A DNA stretch of 64,000 bases from Streptococcus hyovaginalis DSM 12219 (GTDB lineage Bacteria; Bacillota; Bacilli; Lactobacillales; Streptococcaceae), in assembly GCF_000420785.1 (NCBI RefSeq), contig NZ_ATVP01000002.1, positions 157,648 through 221,647 on the forward strand, written 5' to 3'. Below, one piece after another: positions 53,534 through 61,316 of this stretch (its first letter is position 1; each line of letters opens with the position of its first letter). Position numbers and translations under genes: made by a program. Under the pieces are notes generated by a model, which was given only the letters and a program-made list of their open reading frames with translations, was not told the DNA's origin and searched no databases.

Positions 53534-55294
53534 ATGGTTTCGTTGATACTTCCTTTGTTGGAACGTGTGGGGCTTATTATACTGTTGGCTAATCTATTAA
53601 TGATTAGCCCTTTTTATAAAAAAATGATGTCCCACCGGAAATCCTTAAAAGTACGGTGGATCTTGATCGTTACTTTTAGTTTATTTGCTATTATTTCCAA
53701 TTTCACAGGTGTCTTGGTATCATCTCCAATGACCATAGAAGGTGGCAATGCGGTTTCGCTGACCCCTCACTCCTCGATTGCTAATACGAGAACATTGACC
53801 ATTGGGATGTCCGGTCTGATTGGTGGTCCTTTGGTTGGCTTTGTGGTTGGTTTGATTTCTGGTGCTGTTCGTTGGATGCAAGGTGGAACTGTTCCTTATA
53901 CTTACTTTATCTCATCGATTTTAATCGGTCTTTTATCGGGGTTTTTCGGTAGAGTAAGTTTGCGAAAAAACACCTACCCTGCCGTTTGGCAAGGTAGTCT
54001 ATGCGGTGCCTTGATGGAAGTGGTACAGATGTCCTGTATTTTGCTTTTCTTGCCGGATAAGCAACAGGCATTGAGTTTGATTAGAACCATTGCTTTGCCT
54101 ATGGTGCTTGTCAATGCTTTGGGAACAGGCATCTTTTTGTCGATCATTATTGGAACTTTACGCCAAGAAGAGAGTATGAAGGCCATCCAAACACACGATG
54201 TTTTGGAATTGGCCAATCGAACCCTACCTTATTTTAGACAAGGTCTGACTTCGGAGTCCGCACGAAATGTCGCTGAAGAGATCAAACGATTTATGCGCGT
54301 TTCAGCAGTTAGTGTGACTAATAAGCATTCGATCTTGGCTCACGTGGGTGCTGCTAGTGATCATCACATTCCTAAAAAGAAAATAGCGACGGATTTGTCG
54401 AAAGAAGTTGTTGAAACGGGAGAGATTCACGTTGTTCACCATAAAGAACAGATAGGTTGCCCTTATCCAGATTGTCCCTTGGAAGGGGCTATTGTTGTTC
54501 CATTATTTGTTAAAGGGCAGGTTGTTGGAACTTTTAAGCTCTATTTTACCAATGCCGAAAAATTAACTTACGTTGAAGAGCAACTGGCTGCCGGTCTGGG
54601 CAATATTTTTTCGTCTCAGTTGGAACTAGGTCAGATGGAGCTAGAACAGGGACTTTTAAAGGATGCTGAAATCAAATCGCTACAAGCACAAGTAAATCCT
54701 CATTTCCTATTTAATGCGATCAATACGATATCGGCCTTGATGCGTATTGATAGTGAGAAAGCACGTCACCTACTGCTACAGTTGGGACAATTTTTCCGAT
54801 TTAATATTAAAAGTACACGACATAATGTGATTACCGTTGAAGAGGAGTTGGAACACTTACAAGCTTATCTTGCTATTGAGCAGGCTCGTTTTCCAGATCG
54901 TTTTCACGTCTTACTAGATGTTCCACAAGACTTGTACCAGTCGAGTGTTCCGCCGTTTATTATTCAAGTGCTGGTTGAAAATGCGCTTAAACATGCCTTT
55001 CCAGGGCGCAAGAGTCATAATCGCGTACACGTCAATTTGAATCTAACCGATCAGGGTCAGTTAGCTTTGGAAGTAAAAGACAATGGTCAAGGTATTTCAG
55101 AACATTTGATAGAAAAGTTGGGTAAAGAGGTGGTTCCATCTGAAAAGGGCACTGGCTCTGCCCTTGAAAATCTCAATAGACGCTTAATTAACCTTTATGG
55201 GGCAGAGGCACAACTAAACATTGTATCTAGTCCCAAAGGCAGTTCATTCAGTGTCATCATCCCCAATCAATCCCTTAAGGAGGATCAAAAATGA
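53534..55294 (+). CDS. lytS: Sensor histidine kinase LytS
   Basis: 586-aa membrane sensor kinase. Residues 1-200 form the 5TM LytS receptor (GMSGLIGGPLVGFVVGLISG), 215-365 a GAF domain, then the LytS-type His_kinase segment LQAQVNPHFLFNAINTISAL with the phospho-accepting His, and HATPase motifs VENALKHAF, DNGQGI and GTGSALENLNRRL. It senses cell-envelope or overflow-metabolite state and controls lrgAB. Its stop overlaps the lytR start by 4 bp. Confidence 0.95.
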   Translation: MVSLILPLLERVGLIILLANLLMISPFYKKMMSHRKSLKVRWILIVTFSLFAIISNFTGVLVSSPMTIEGGNAVSLTPHSSIANTRTLTIGMSGLIGGPLVGFVVGLISGAVRWMQGGTVPYTYFISSILIGLLSGFFGRVSLRKNTYPAVWQGSLCGALMEVVQMSCILLFLPDKQQALSLIRTIALPMVLVNALGTGIFLSIIIGTLRQEESMKAIQTHDVLELANRTLPYFRQGLTSESARNVAEEIKRFMRVSAVSVTNKHSILAHVGAASDHHIPKKKIATDLSKEVVETGEIHVVHHKEQIGCPYPDCPLEGAIVVPLFVKGQVVGTFKLYFTNAEKLTYVEEQLAAGLGNIFSSQLELGQMELEQGLLKDAEIKSLQAQVNPHFLFNAINTISALMRIDSEKARHLLLQLGQFFRFNIKSTRHNVITVEEELEHLQAYLAIEQARFPDRFHVLLDVPQDLYQSSVPPFIIQVLVENALKHAFPGRKSHNRVHVNLNLTDQGQLALEVKDNGQGISEHLIEKLGKEVVPSEKGTGSALENLNRRLINLYGAEAQLNIVSSPKGSSFSVIIPNQSLKEDQK

Positions 55295-56019
55295 AAGTGG
55301 CCGTTATTGATGACGAACCTTTAGCACGTATGGAGTTGAGTTACCTCTTGAAACAAACACATGAGGTCTCCGATATTATAGAAGGAGAGTCCATTGAAGA
55401 TGCTTTCCAATTGATCTTAACGGATCAGCCAGATTTGCTCTTTTTGGATATTCATCTGACGGATGAAAGTGGTTTAGATCTTGCCAAACGCTTGCAAAAA
55501 GTGCCAAATGCGCCCCTGATCATTTTTGCGACAGCCTATGACAATCATGCTGTTGAGGCTTTTGAAGTCAATGCTCTAGACTACATTTTAAAGCCTTTTG
55601 AGCAGGAGCGTATCCAAAAAGCTGTTACCAAAGCCAAGCAGGCTTTACAAGCAAATTCTTCTGTTCCAGCAAGTCATGATGATGTGAGAGAAAGCAGTCG
55701 CTTGACCTTAGAAACAGATGAGCGGATTTATTTGATTTCTTTTGATGATATTATTTATTGTGAGGTTCAAGGGAAAGAGACGACAGTTTATACCAAGCAG
55801 GGCATGCATACGACACATACCAGCTTATCTTCTCTTGAAAAAGTGTTGACCTCTAGTCGCTTTATGAAAGTACATCGTAGTTACTTGATTAATCAGAAGG
55901 AAATTAAAGAAATTCAACCTTGGTTCAACCAAACTTACCAAGTGACCATGTCAAATGGAGGTAAAGTTCCTGTTAGTCGTTCCTACTTAAAAGACTTTAA
56001 AGCACAATTAGGTTTATAA
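55291..56019 (+). CDS. lytR: LytTR-family response regulator LytR
   Basis: 242-aa response regulator. Receiver domain with VIDDEPLARMELSYLL, phospho-acceptor Asp in LLFLDIHLTDESGLD and Lys in LDYILKPFE; C-terminal LytTR DNA-binding domain (residues 135-242, TLETDERIYLISFDDIIYCE, MKVHRSYLINQKEI). Also called LytT. Three 21-bp repeats just downstream are its likely operators at lrgAB. Confidence 0.95.
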   Translation: MKVAVIDDEPLARMELSYLLKQTHEVSDIIEGESIEDAFQLILTDQPDLLFLDIHLTDESGLDLAKRLQKVPNAPLIIFATAYDNHAVEAFEVNALDYILKPFEQERIQKAVTKAKQALQANSSVPASHDDVRESSRLTLETDERIYLISFDDIIYCEVQGKETTVYTKQGMHTTHTSLSSLEKVLTSSRFMKVHRSYLINQKEIKEIQPWFNQTYQVTMSNGGKVPVSRSYLKDFKAQLGL

Positions 56020-56022
56020 AAA

Positions 56023-56085
56023 GCATTTCAAGAAGAAAAAAATGCATTTCATACCAAAAAGAAAGCGTTTTACACCAAAAAGAGT
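56023..56085 (+). promoter_or_regulatory. Three 21-bp direct repeats (LytTR operators) before lrgAB
   Basis: GCATTTCA (56023), GCATTTCA (56044) and GCGTTTTA (56065), each starting exactly 21 bp apart; the last two continue as TACCAAAAAGA and CACCAAAAAGA. Two-turn phasing suits LytTR dimers. Confidence 0.75.
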
Positions 56086-56111
56086 CTATAGGGCTCTTTT
56101 TTAGCTATAAT
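56077..56111 (+). terminator. lytR terminator overlapping the lrgAB promoter
   Basis: AAAAAGAG...CTCTTTTTTA (56077-56104) ends lytR. TATAAT at 56106-56111 follows directly with no good -35, so the lrgAB promoter probably depends on activation by LytR. Confidence 0.65.
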
Positions 56112-56156
56112 GAAAGCATCAAAAGCCAAAACAATTTATAAAAAGGAGAAAAGCTA

Positions 56157-56606
56157 ATGAAAAAAGATTATCCAATCATCTATCAAAGTATTGTCATTGC
56201 CATTATTGTATTGGTATCAAAAGGGATTGAAAGTATCTTTCCTTTCACCATGCCGTCTTCGGTCATTGGATTGGTTCTCTTGTTTTTAGCCTTAAGCTTC
56301 AACCTTATCAAGTTAGAACAAGTTGAAAAGGTAGGAGATGCTTTGGTTGATAATATCGGATTATTCTTTGTCCCAGCTGGTATTTCTGTTATTAATTCTT
56401 TAGGCATCTTACGTGCCCACTTTGTTCTTGATATTCTATTGATCTTTATTTCAACCTTATTCCTATTGGCAGCGACAGGATGGATGACCCAACTTCTTAT
56501 CGCTTTCCACCCTCAAAAAGTATGGGCTTCTGTAAAACAATATGTTGCTAGTAAGAAATACAGCTCTGAAAAAAGTTATATGACTAGTCAACAAGACTAT
56601 AAATAA
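56157..56606 (+). CDS. lrgA: Holin-like protein LrgA
   Basis: 149-aa membrane protein of the CidA/LrgA family with four helices. Typical segments are FPFTMPSSVIGLVLLFLAL and GLFFVPAGISVINSLG. Acts with LrgB in control of murein hydrolase activity and in pyruvate uptake in some Firmicutes. SD AAGGAG. 18 bp before lrgB. Confidence 0.94.
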   Translation: MKKDYPIIYQSIVIAIIVLVSKGIESIFPFTMPSSVIGLVLLFLALSFNLIKLEQVEKVGDALVDNIGLFFVPAGISVINSLGILRAHFVLDILLIFISTLFLLAATGWMTQLLIAFHPQKVWASVKQYVASKKYSSEKSYMTSQQDYK

Positions 56607-56624
56607 GGAAGAGAGGTCGTTCTC

Positions 56625-57332
56625 ATGGATGCTTTACTTCAACTCTTAAAAGATTCTCCCGTATTTGGTGTACTGCTCTCAATCGGAGCATTCTATATTG
56701 GTCAAGTGCTCTTTAAGAAATCAAAAGGATTCTTCCTATTTGCACCTTTATTTGTATCAATGATTTTAGGGATTGCCTTTCTTTTATTAACAGGTATTTC
56801 CTTTGACGATTATAATAAAGGCGGTCAAATCATCAGCTTTTTCTTAGAGCCTGCAACCATCTGTTTCGCTATTCCACTTTATAAGAAACGCGAGGTTCTT
56901 AAAACCTATTGGCGTCAAATTCTAGGTGGCATCACTTTAGGTAGTATTTTAGCCGTCTATGGTATTTATATTGTGTCTAGTGTGTTTGGCTTAGGTGATA
57001 TGGTAACGGCATCTATGCTTCCACAAGCGGCTACAACAGCAATCGCTATGCCAACATCCATTGCGATGGGAGGGTCAGGCGAGCTCACTTCCTTGGCTTG
57101 TATTTTAAACGCTGTCATTGTCTATGCTTTGGCTAAACCACTCGTTAAACATTTCGGAATCAAGGATCCTATTTCTAGAGGGATTGCTCTAGGGACTGCA
57201 GGACATTCTCTTGGCGTATCCGCCGCTCAAGAAATGGGGGATGTTGAAGCATCAATGGGTTCAATCGCTTTGGTTCTAGTTGGGGTCATCGTAACAGTCG
57301 TTGTCCCAATTATGGGTAGCATTCTCTTATAA
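56625..57332 (+). CDS. lrgB: LrgB family membrane protein
   Basis: 235-aa partner of LrgA. Family segments: LPQAATTAIAMPTSIAMGGSGELTS and ISRGIALGTAGHSLGVSAAQEMG. Six to seven helices. Cotranscribed with lrgA under LytST control. Confidence 0.94.
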   Translation: MDALLQLLKDSPVFGVLLSIGAFYIGQVLFKKSKGFFLFAPLFVSMILGIAFLLLTGISFDDYNKGGQIISFFLEPATICFAIPLYKKREVLKTYWRQILGGITLGSILAVYGIYIVSSVFGLGDMVTASMLPQAATTAIAMPTSIAMGGSGELTSLACILNAVIVYALAKPLVKHFGIKDPISRGIALGTAGHSLGVSAAQEMGDVEASMGSIALVLVGVIVTVVVPIMGSILL

Positions 57333-57337
57333 ATGTG

Positions 57338-57363
57338 AAAAGAAAGGTTAACCTTTCTTTTTT
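57338..57363 (+). terminator. Terminator of lrgAB
   Basis: AAAGAAAGGTT/AACCTTTCTTT, a perfect palindrome, followed by TTTTAC. Confidence 0.87.
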
Positions 57364-57388
57364 ACTGTTTTTAAGATACAATAAAGCC

Positions 57389-58306
57389 ATGAAAGGCATT
57401 TTTTTACGATTAGCAGTGCTAATGACCTCAGTACTTTTCTTGGCCTGGTTAGGAGCTAGCGCCTACTTTTTCTATGTAGCTCAAGTGCGTTCTGAAAAAG
57501 AGTTTATCAATAACCAGGGGTTGAGTTCTAAAAGTCCTCTTTATTCCTTGAAGCAAGCTTTTGATGACCTACCGAAAGAAACACGCCACATCACCAATCA
57601 GGGATTAAAACAAGTTGCCTGGTACTTACCGGCCTCTCAGAAGTCCTCAAAAACGGCTATTTTAGTGCATGGATTTACCAATGATAAATCGGACATGAAG
57701 CCTTATGCTAAGTTGTTTCATGATATGGGTTATAATGTCCTTATGCCTGATAATGTTGCTCACGGTCAAAGTCAAGGGAAAATCATTGGCTATGGCTGGA
57801 AGGATAAGGAAAATGTGATAAAATGGACAGAAAGCTTAGTCGCTGAAGACTCCGATCAAGAAATTACACTTTTTGGTGTCTCTATGGGAGCGGCTACTGT
57901 CATGATGGCTAGTGGTGAAAATCTTCCTGAACAGGTGGTCAATATCATCGAAGATTGTGGTTATACTAGTGTGTGGGACGAAGTGTCTTATCAGGCAAAG
58001 AGTATGTATCAATTACCAGAATTTCCTATCTTATATGGGGTATCAGCACTTTCGAAACTCACAGCTGGATTTTCCTATGGTGAGGCTAGTGCCGTTAATC
58101 AGTTAGCGAAAAATCATTTACCGACTCTATTTATCCACGGTGATCAGGATGATTTTGTGCCTTTATCAATGGTTTATGAAAACTTTGATGCTAGCCGAGG
58201 ACCTAAGGAACTTTATGTGGTGAGGGGAGCAAAACATGCCCAGTCCTTTGCGAAAGATCCCCAAGCATATCGTCAAAAAATTGAAGCGTTTTTGAAAAAA
58301 TATTAA
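57389..58306 (+). CDS. Membrane-anchored alpha/beta hydrolase
   Basis: 305 aa. An N-terminal hydrophobic anchor (residues 5-28) places the catalytic domain outside. ILVHGFTNDKSDM is the oxyanion region, the nucleophile elbow is FGVSMGAATVMM, Asp is in HGDQDDFVP, and His in GAKHAQSF. Relatives are the YqiK/Fsh-type hydrolases; the substrate is unknown. ATG 57389 lacks an SD but sits 6 nt after TACAAT (57377-57382), so a leaderless message is possible. Confidence 0.88.
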   Translation: MKGIFLRLAVLMTSVLFLAWLGASAYFFYVAQVRSEKEFINNQGLSSKSPLYSLKQAFDDLPKETRHITNQGLKQVAWYLPASQKSSKTAILVHGFTNDKSDMKPYAKLFHDMGYNVLMPDNVAHGQSQGKIIGYGWKDKENVIKWTESLVAEDSDQEITLFGVSMGAATVMMASGENLPEQVVNIIEDCGYTSVWDEVSYQAKSMYQLPEFPILYGVSALSKLTAGFSYGEASAVNQLAKNHLPTLFIHGDQDDFVPLSMVYENFDASRGPKELYVVRGAKHAQSFAKDPQAYRQKIEAFLKKY

Positions 58307-58314
58307 AAATAGTG

Positions 58315-58343
58315 TTGACACCAATTAAAACAGCTGATATAAT
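58315..58343 (+). promoter_or_regulatory. tRNA-Leu promoter
   Basis: TTGACA (58315-58320), 17-bp spacer, TATAAT (58338-58343): a full consensus promoter 20 bp before the tRNA. Confidence 0.88.
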
Positions 58344-58363
58344 AATTCATGTTGTTAAGAACA

Positions 58364-58449
58364 GCGGAAATGGCGGAATTGGCAGACGCGCAGGACTAAG
58401 GATCCTGTGACCGCTTTAGGTCGTGGGGGTTCAAGTCCCCCTTTCCGCA
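58364..58449 (+). tRNA. tRNA-Leu(AAG)
   Basis: 86-nt class II tRNA. Acceptor GCGGAAA/TTTCCGC, anticodon stem CAGGA/TCCTG with loop CTAAGGA (anticodon AAG), long variable arm TGACCGCTTTAGGTCG, T arm GGGGG-TTCAAGT-CCCCC and discriminator A. CCA is not encoded. Confidence 0.95.
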
Positions 58450-58453
58450 TCCC

Positions 58454-58480
58454 AAACCAGGTCTTTGACTTGGTTTTTTT
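58454..58480 (+). terminator. Terminator of tRNA-Leu
   Basis: AAACCAGGTC-TTTG-ACTTGGTTT followed by TTTT. Confidence 0.8.
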
Positions 58481-58563
58481 CATTCATTTTCTAGAAAGCA
58501 AGGCACTCTAGTAGTTTGTTATATAATTTGAAAAAGGTGATTTTTTTCTCAATCCTCTCTAAA

Positions 58564-58617
58564 GAAAACGCTTAACTTAGAAGAAAACTGGTTTTTTAGA
58601 CACAAGTGTGCTAGAAT
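58564..58617 (+). promoter_or_regulatory. fba promoter with weak cre-like sequence
   Basis: Extended -10 TGCTAGAAT (TAGAAT at 58612-58617) and a poor -35. GAAAACGCTTAAC (58564-58576), upstream of it, is a partial cre; CcpA activation of glycolysis would fit but the match is weak. Confidence 0.4.
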
Positions 58618-58665
58618 AGGGAGCGTAAGGGGAATTTCCCCAAAAATATAGAGGAGGCCTTTATA

Positions 58666-59547
58666 ATGGCAATCGTTTCAGCAGAAAAATTCGTCCAAGC
58701 AGCTCGTGACAACGGCTATGCTGTAGGTGGATTTAACACAAACAACCTTGAGTGGACACAAGCTATCTTGCGCGCAGCAGAAGCTAAACAAGCTCCAGTT
58801 CTTATCCAAACATCAATGGGTGCTGCTAAATACATGGGTGGTTACAAAGTATGTCAAGCTCTTATTGCTAACCTTGTAGAGTCAATGGGTATCACTGTAC
58901 CAGTTGCTATTCACCTTGACCACGGTCATTACGAAGATGCACTTGAATGTATCGAAGTTGGTTACACTTCAATCATGTTTGACGGTTCACACCTTCCAAT
59001 CGAAGAAAACCTTGAAAAAGCTAAAGAAGTTGTTGCTTTAGCACATGCAAAAGGTGTTTCTGTAGAAGCTGAAGTTGGTACAATCGGTGGTGAAGAAGAC
59101 GGTATCGTTGGTACTGGTGAACTTGCACCAGTTGAAGATGCTAAAGCTATGGTTGAAACTGGTATTGACTTCTTGGCTGCTGGTATCGGTAACATCCACG
59201 GTCCTTACCCAGAAAACTGGACTGGTCTTGATCTTGACCACTTGAAGAAATTGACTGAAGCTGTTCCAGGATTCCCAATCGTACTTCACGGTGGTTCAGG
59301 TATTCCTGATGAGCAAATTCAAGAGGCAATCAAACTTGGTGTTGCTAAAGTTAACGTTAACACTGAAAGCCAAATCGCCTTCTCTAATGCAACACGTGCA
59401 TTTGCTCGTGCTTATGATGCAGACGAAGCAGGCTACGATGCTAAAAAACTCTTCGACCCACGTAAATTCTTGGCAGACGGTATGAAAGCTGTTCAAGGTG
59501 CTGTTGAAGAACGTATCGATGTCTTCGGTTCAGCAAACAAAGCGTAA
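58666..59547 (+). CDS. fba: Fructose-bisphosphate aldolase, class II
   Basis: 293-aa zinc-dependent glycolytic aldolase. Metal-binding and active-site segments are AIHLDHGHYEDALECI, the SIMFDGSHLPIEEN segment, and VLHGGSGIPDEQI. Codon use is strongly biased, as expected for a highly expressed gene. SD GAGGAGG. Monocistronic with terminator at 59563. Confidence 0.97.
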   Translation: MAIVSAEKFVQAARDNGYAVGGFNTNNLEWTQAILRAAEAKQAPVLIQTSMGAAKYMGGYKVCQALIANLVESMGITVPVAIHLDHGHYEDALECIEVGYTSIMFDGSHLPIEENLEKAKEVVALAHAKGVSVEAEVGTIGGEEDGIVGTGELAPVEDAKAMVETGIDFLAAGIGNIHGPYPENWTGLDLDHLKKLTEAVPGFPIVLHGGSGIPDEQIQEAIKLGVAKVNVNTESQIAFSNATRAFARAYDADEAGYDAKKLFDPRKFLADGMKAVQGAVEERIDVFGSANKA

Positions 59548-59562
59548 TAGTATAACATTTTG

Positions 59563-59592
59563 AACAGGGTTTCCTAGGAAATCCTGTTTTTT
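59563..59592 (+). terminator. Terminator of fba
   Basis: AACAGGGTTTCC-TA-GGAAATCCTGTT followed by TTTTG. Confidence 0.88.
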
Positions 59593-59594
59593 GT

Positions 59595-59817
59595 TTTCTT
59601 TTGGAAGGTTCGGTTATAAGTGCCACCTATTTCTGAAATTGATTCCTTTCTAGTTAATCGTTGGAACATAGCAAAAAGGTTTTGGTAATACTTAAAAGAT
59701 AGTTGTCTAGCTTGTTTCTATTTTTATTTTTTAAAGAAAAAGATGGAGAAGGCAGAACTTTCTAATACAACTAATAGCAGCTAAGTAATACTCCGATAAC
59801 TAGGATTCATATGACTC
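59595..59817. other. Gap between fba and tRNA-Thr
   Basis: About 220 bp without an ORF; nothing recognised apart from the tRNA promoter at its right end. Confidence 0.5.
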
Positions 59818-59845
59818 TTGACAAACATCAAGCAAGTGCTAAAAT
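59818..59845 (+). promoter_or_regulatory. tRNA-Thr promoter
   Basis: TTGACA (59818-59823), 16-bp spacer with TG before TAAAAT (59840-59845). Confidence 0.8.
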
Positions 59846-59857
59846 ATAGGGTGTTCA

Positions 59858-59930
59858 GCCGATTTAGCTCAGTTGGTAGAGCAACGCACTCGTAACGCGT
59901 AGGTCACAGGTTCGAACCCTGCAATCGGCA
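59858..59930 (+). tRNA. tRNA-Thr(CGT)
   Basis: 73 nt. Acceptor GCCGATT/AATCGGC, D arm GCTC-AGTTGGTA-GAGC, anticodon stem ACGCA/CGCGT-type with loop CTCGTAA (anticodon CGT), T arm ACAGG-TTCGAAC-CCTGC, discriminator A. Its 3' end is the likely attachment site of the element on its right. Confidence 0.94.
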
Positions 59931-59945
59931 TCTTTCATGCCCGAT

Positions 59946-59972
59946 AAGCCTTGTTTTATAAGGCTTTTTTTG
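59946..59972 (+). terminator. Terminator after tRNA-Thr
   Basis: ATAAGCCTT-GTTTTAT-AAGGCTT followed by TTTTTG. Confidence 0.82.
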
Positions 59973-60005
59973 TTTTTGTTCAAAATTTGTTCAAAGAATA
60001 GCAAC

Positions 60006-60779
60006 TTATTTTAACAAGTCCCTGATGAGTTCATGTCCTTTCTCTTTCTTTTCTTTCAAAAGATGCCCATACGTCTCAGTTACTTGTTTTATATCTTTAT
60101 GTCCCATAACATTAGCGACAACCCAAATATCTACATTATGAGCTAATAAGAAGCTGGCATAAGTATGTCGAATACCTGTAACTGATAGATTTGTTGGCTG
60201 AATGTTATTTTTTACTAAACTGTTCCTTAGATATTTGTTGACCGCATTATTAGTTGGAACACCATAGAGCTTATCATAAAAAACAAAATCATCAGATTTC
60301 TTAATGTGATATTTTTCATCTACAAGTTTTTGCTCTTGCTTGATTCTCTTCAGTACTTGCATTACTTTGTCATTAACTGGAATGGCTCGTACTGATGTTG
60401 CTGTCTTTGGTGGTCTCCACTGATAACTTGTAGAATCATATCGCCTATAGGTATGAATAACACTGTTTTTCCAGTCGATACAGTCCCACGTTATACCAAG
60501 TAGTTCACCAAAACGCATACCAGTTTGAAATGACAAATATAAATAGTAAGGAATGACGGACTTTTGATAATCAAATTCAGATTCAAAATAAGCTAATATT
60601 TTTTTGACATCTGCAATATTATCAATGTGCTTTTCAGAATCTAATTTCCCTTTCTTTTTCCCTGAAATAATTGCACCTTCAGTGAAATCGGTTATATCAA
60701 TCTTATCCCGTTGAGCAAATTGAATAACTTTTCTTACTTCTGAATTGAAACGACGTATAAATTCTATTTTATGTGCCAA
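60006..60779 (-). pseudogene. Tyrosine integrase, N-terminus truncated
   Basis: 257 codons from a TTG without SD. The core-binding part and the whole catalytic domain are present: R in QTGMRFGELLGI, H-x-x-R in TGIRHTYASF, and the nucleophile in TETYGH. About 110-130 N-terminal residues with the arm-binding domain are missing compared with full-length relatives; upstream DNA goes straight into the terminator of the next gene. Probably not functional, though a catalytic fragment could be made. Confidence 0.78.
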
Positions 60780-60795
60780 GGAAATTTAGAAAAAT

Positions 60796-60823
60796 AAAAA
60801 GCCAAGTCATTTTAACTTGGCTT
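60796..60823 (-). terminator. Terminator of the Cro/CI-type gene
   Basis: Minus strand AAGCCAAGT-TAAAATG-ACTTGGCTT followed by TTTATTTTT. Confidence 0.85.
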
Positions 60824-61157
60824 ACTCTATCTGTTTTAATATATCTCTGAGGGCTTTAATTGTAGGCTCTCTTTTTTCTTTTGGAAGATTTTCAATATCT
60901 TGAATGAGATGATTAAACTCATTTTCTCGATTTTGAGTTTCGACATTGAAAAAGGTATTGGCGTCCACTTCTAATGCCTGTATGATCTTCTCTATAGTAT
61001 CTATCTTAACATTTAACTGTTTGCTCTCTAAGCGATATATATAGTTAAATCCAAGATTGGCTTTTTCTGCTAGATATTCTTGTGTTAGTCCTTTTTCCAG
61101 TCTTAAATGTCTGATTTGCTTAGCGACAAACTCTTTTAAGCTATTATTGTTAGTCAT
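60822..61157 (-). CDS. Cro/CI-type transcriptional regulator
   Basis: 111 aa. Residues 8-65 form an HTH_XRE domain (IRHLRLEKGLTQEYLAEKANLGFNYIYRLES), and the rest is a short helical tail, so it resembles Rgg-less XRE regulators of conjugative elements. It is divergent from the surface-protein gene, with AAAAGACTG repeats in between as likely operators. Confidence 0.85.
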   Translation of the reverse strand: MTNNNSLKEFVAKQIRHLRLEKGLTQEYLAEKANLGFNYIYRLESKQLNVKIDTIEKIIQALEVDANTFFNVETQNRENEFNHLIQDIENLPKEKREPTIKALRDILKQIE

Positions 61158-61210
61158 GGCAATACCTCTCTACTATCATACAAGGTTATTCCATGAGTGT
61201 TACCACCTAT

Positions 61211-61286
61211 AAAAGACTGAATTTTTTAAAAAAACAGTGTGCAAAAGACTGAAAAATGTGATAAAATACCGATGAAACAGTCTTTT
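61211..61286. promoter_or_regulatory. AAAAGACTG repeats and promoter of the surface-protein gene
   Basis: AAAAGACTGA at 61211-61220 and 61243-61252 (32 bp apart) and the reverse complement CAGTCTTTT at 61278-61286. A promoter TGCAAA (61240-61245), 17 bp, TAAAAT (61263-61268) lies among them. The adjacent XRE-type regulator is the natural candidate to bind here. Confidence 0.55.
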
Positions 61287-61316
61287 AAGATAGTCAATCA
61301 AAAGGAGAAAATTATT

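Noticed and set aside
58454..58465. AAACCAGGTCTT, identical to 12 bp of the rpsI att core, just after tRNA-Leu
   Set aside because: It forms the left arm of the tRNA-Leu terminator, there is no integrase nearby, and the match stops at 12 bp. Chance similarity.
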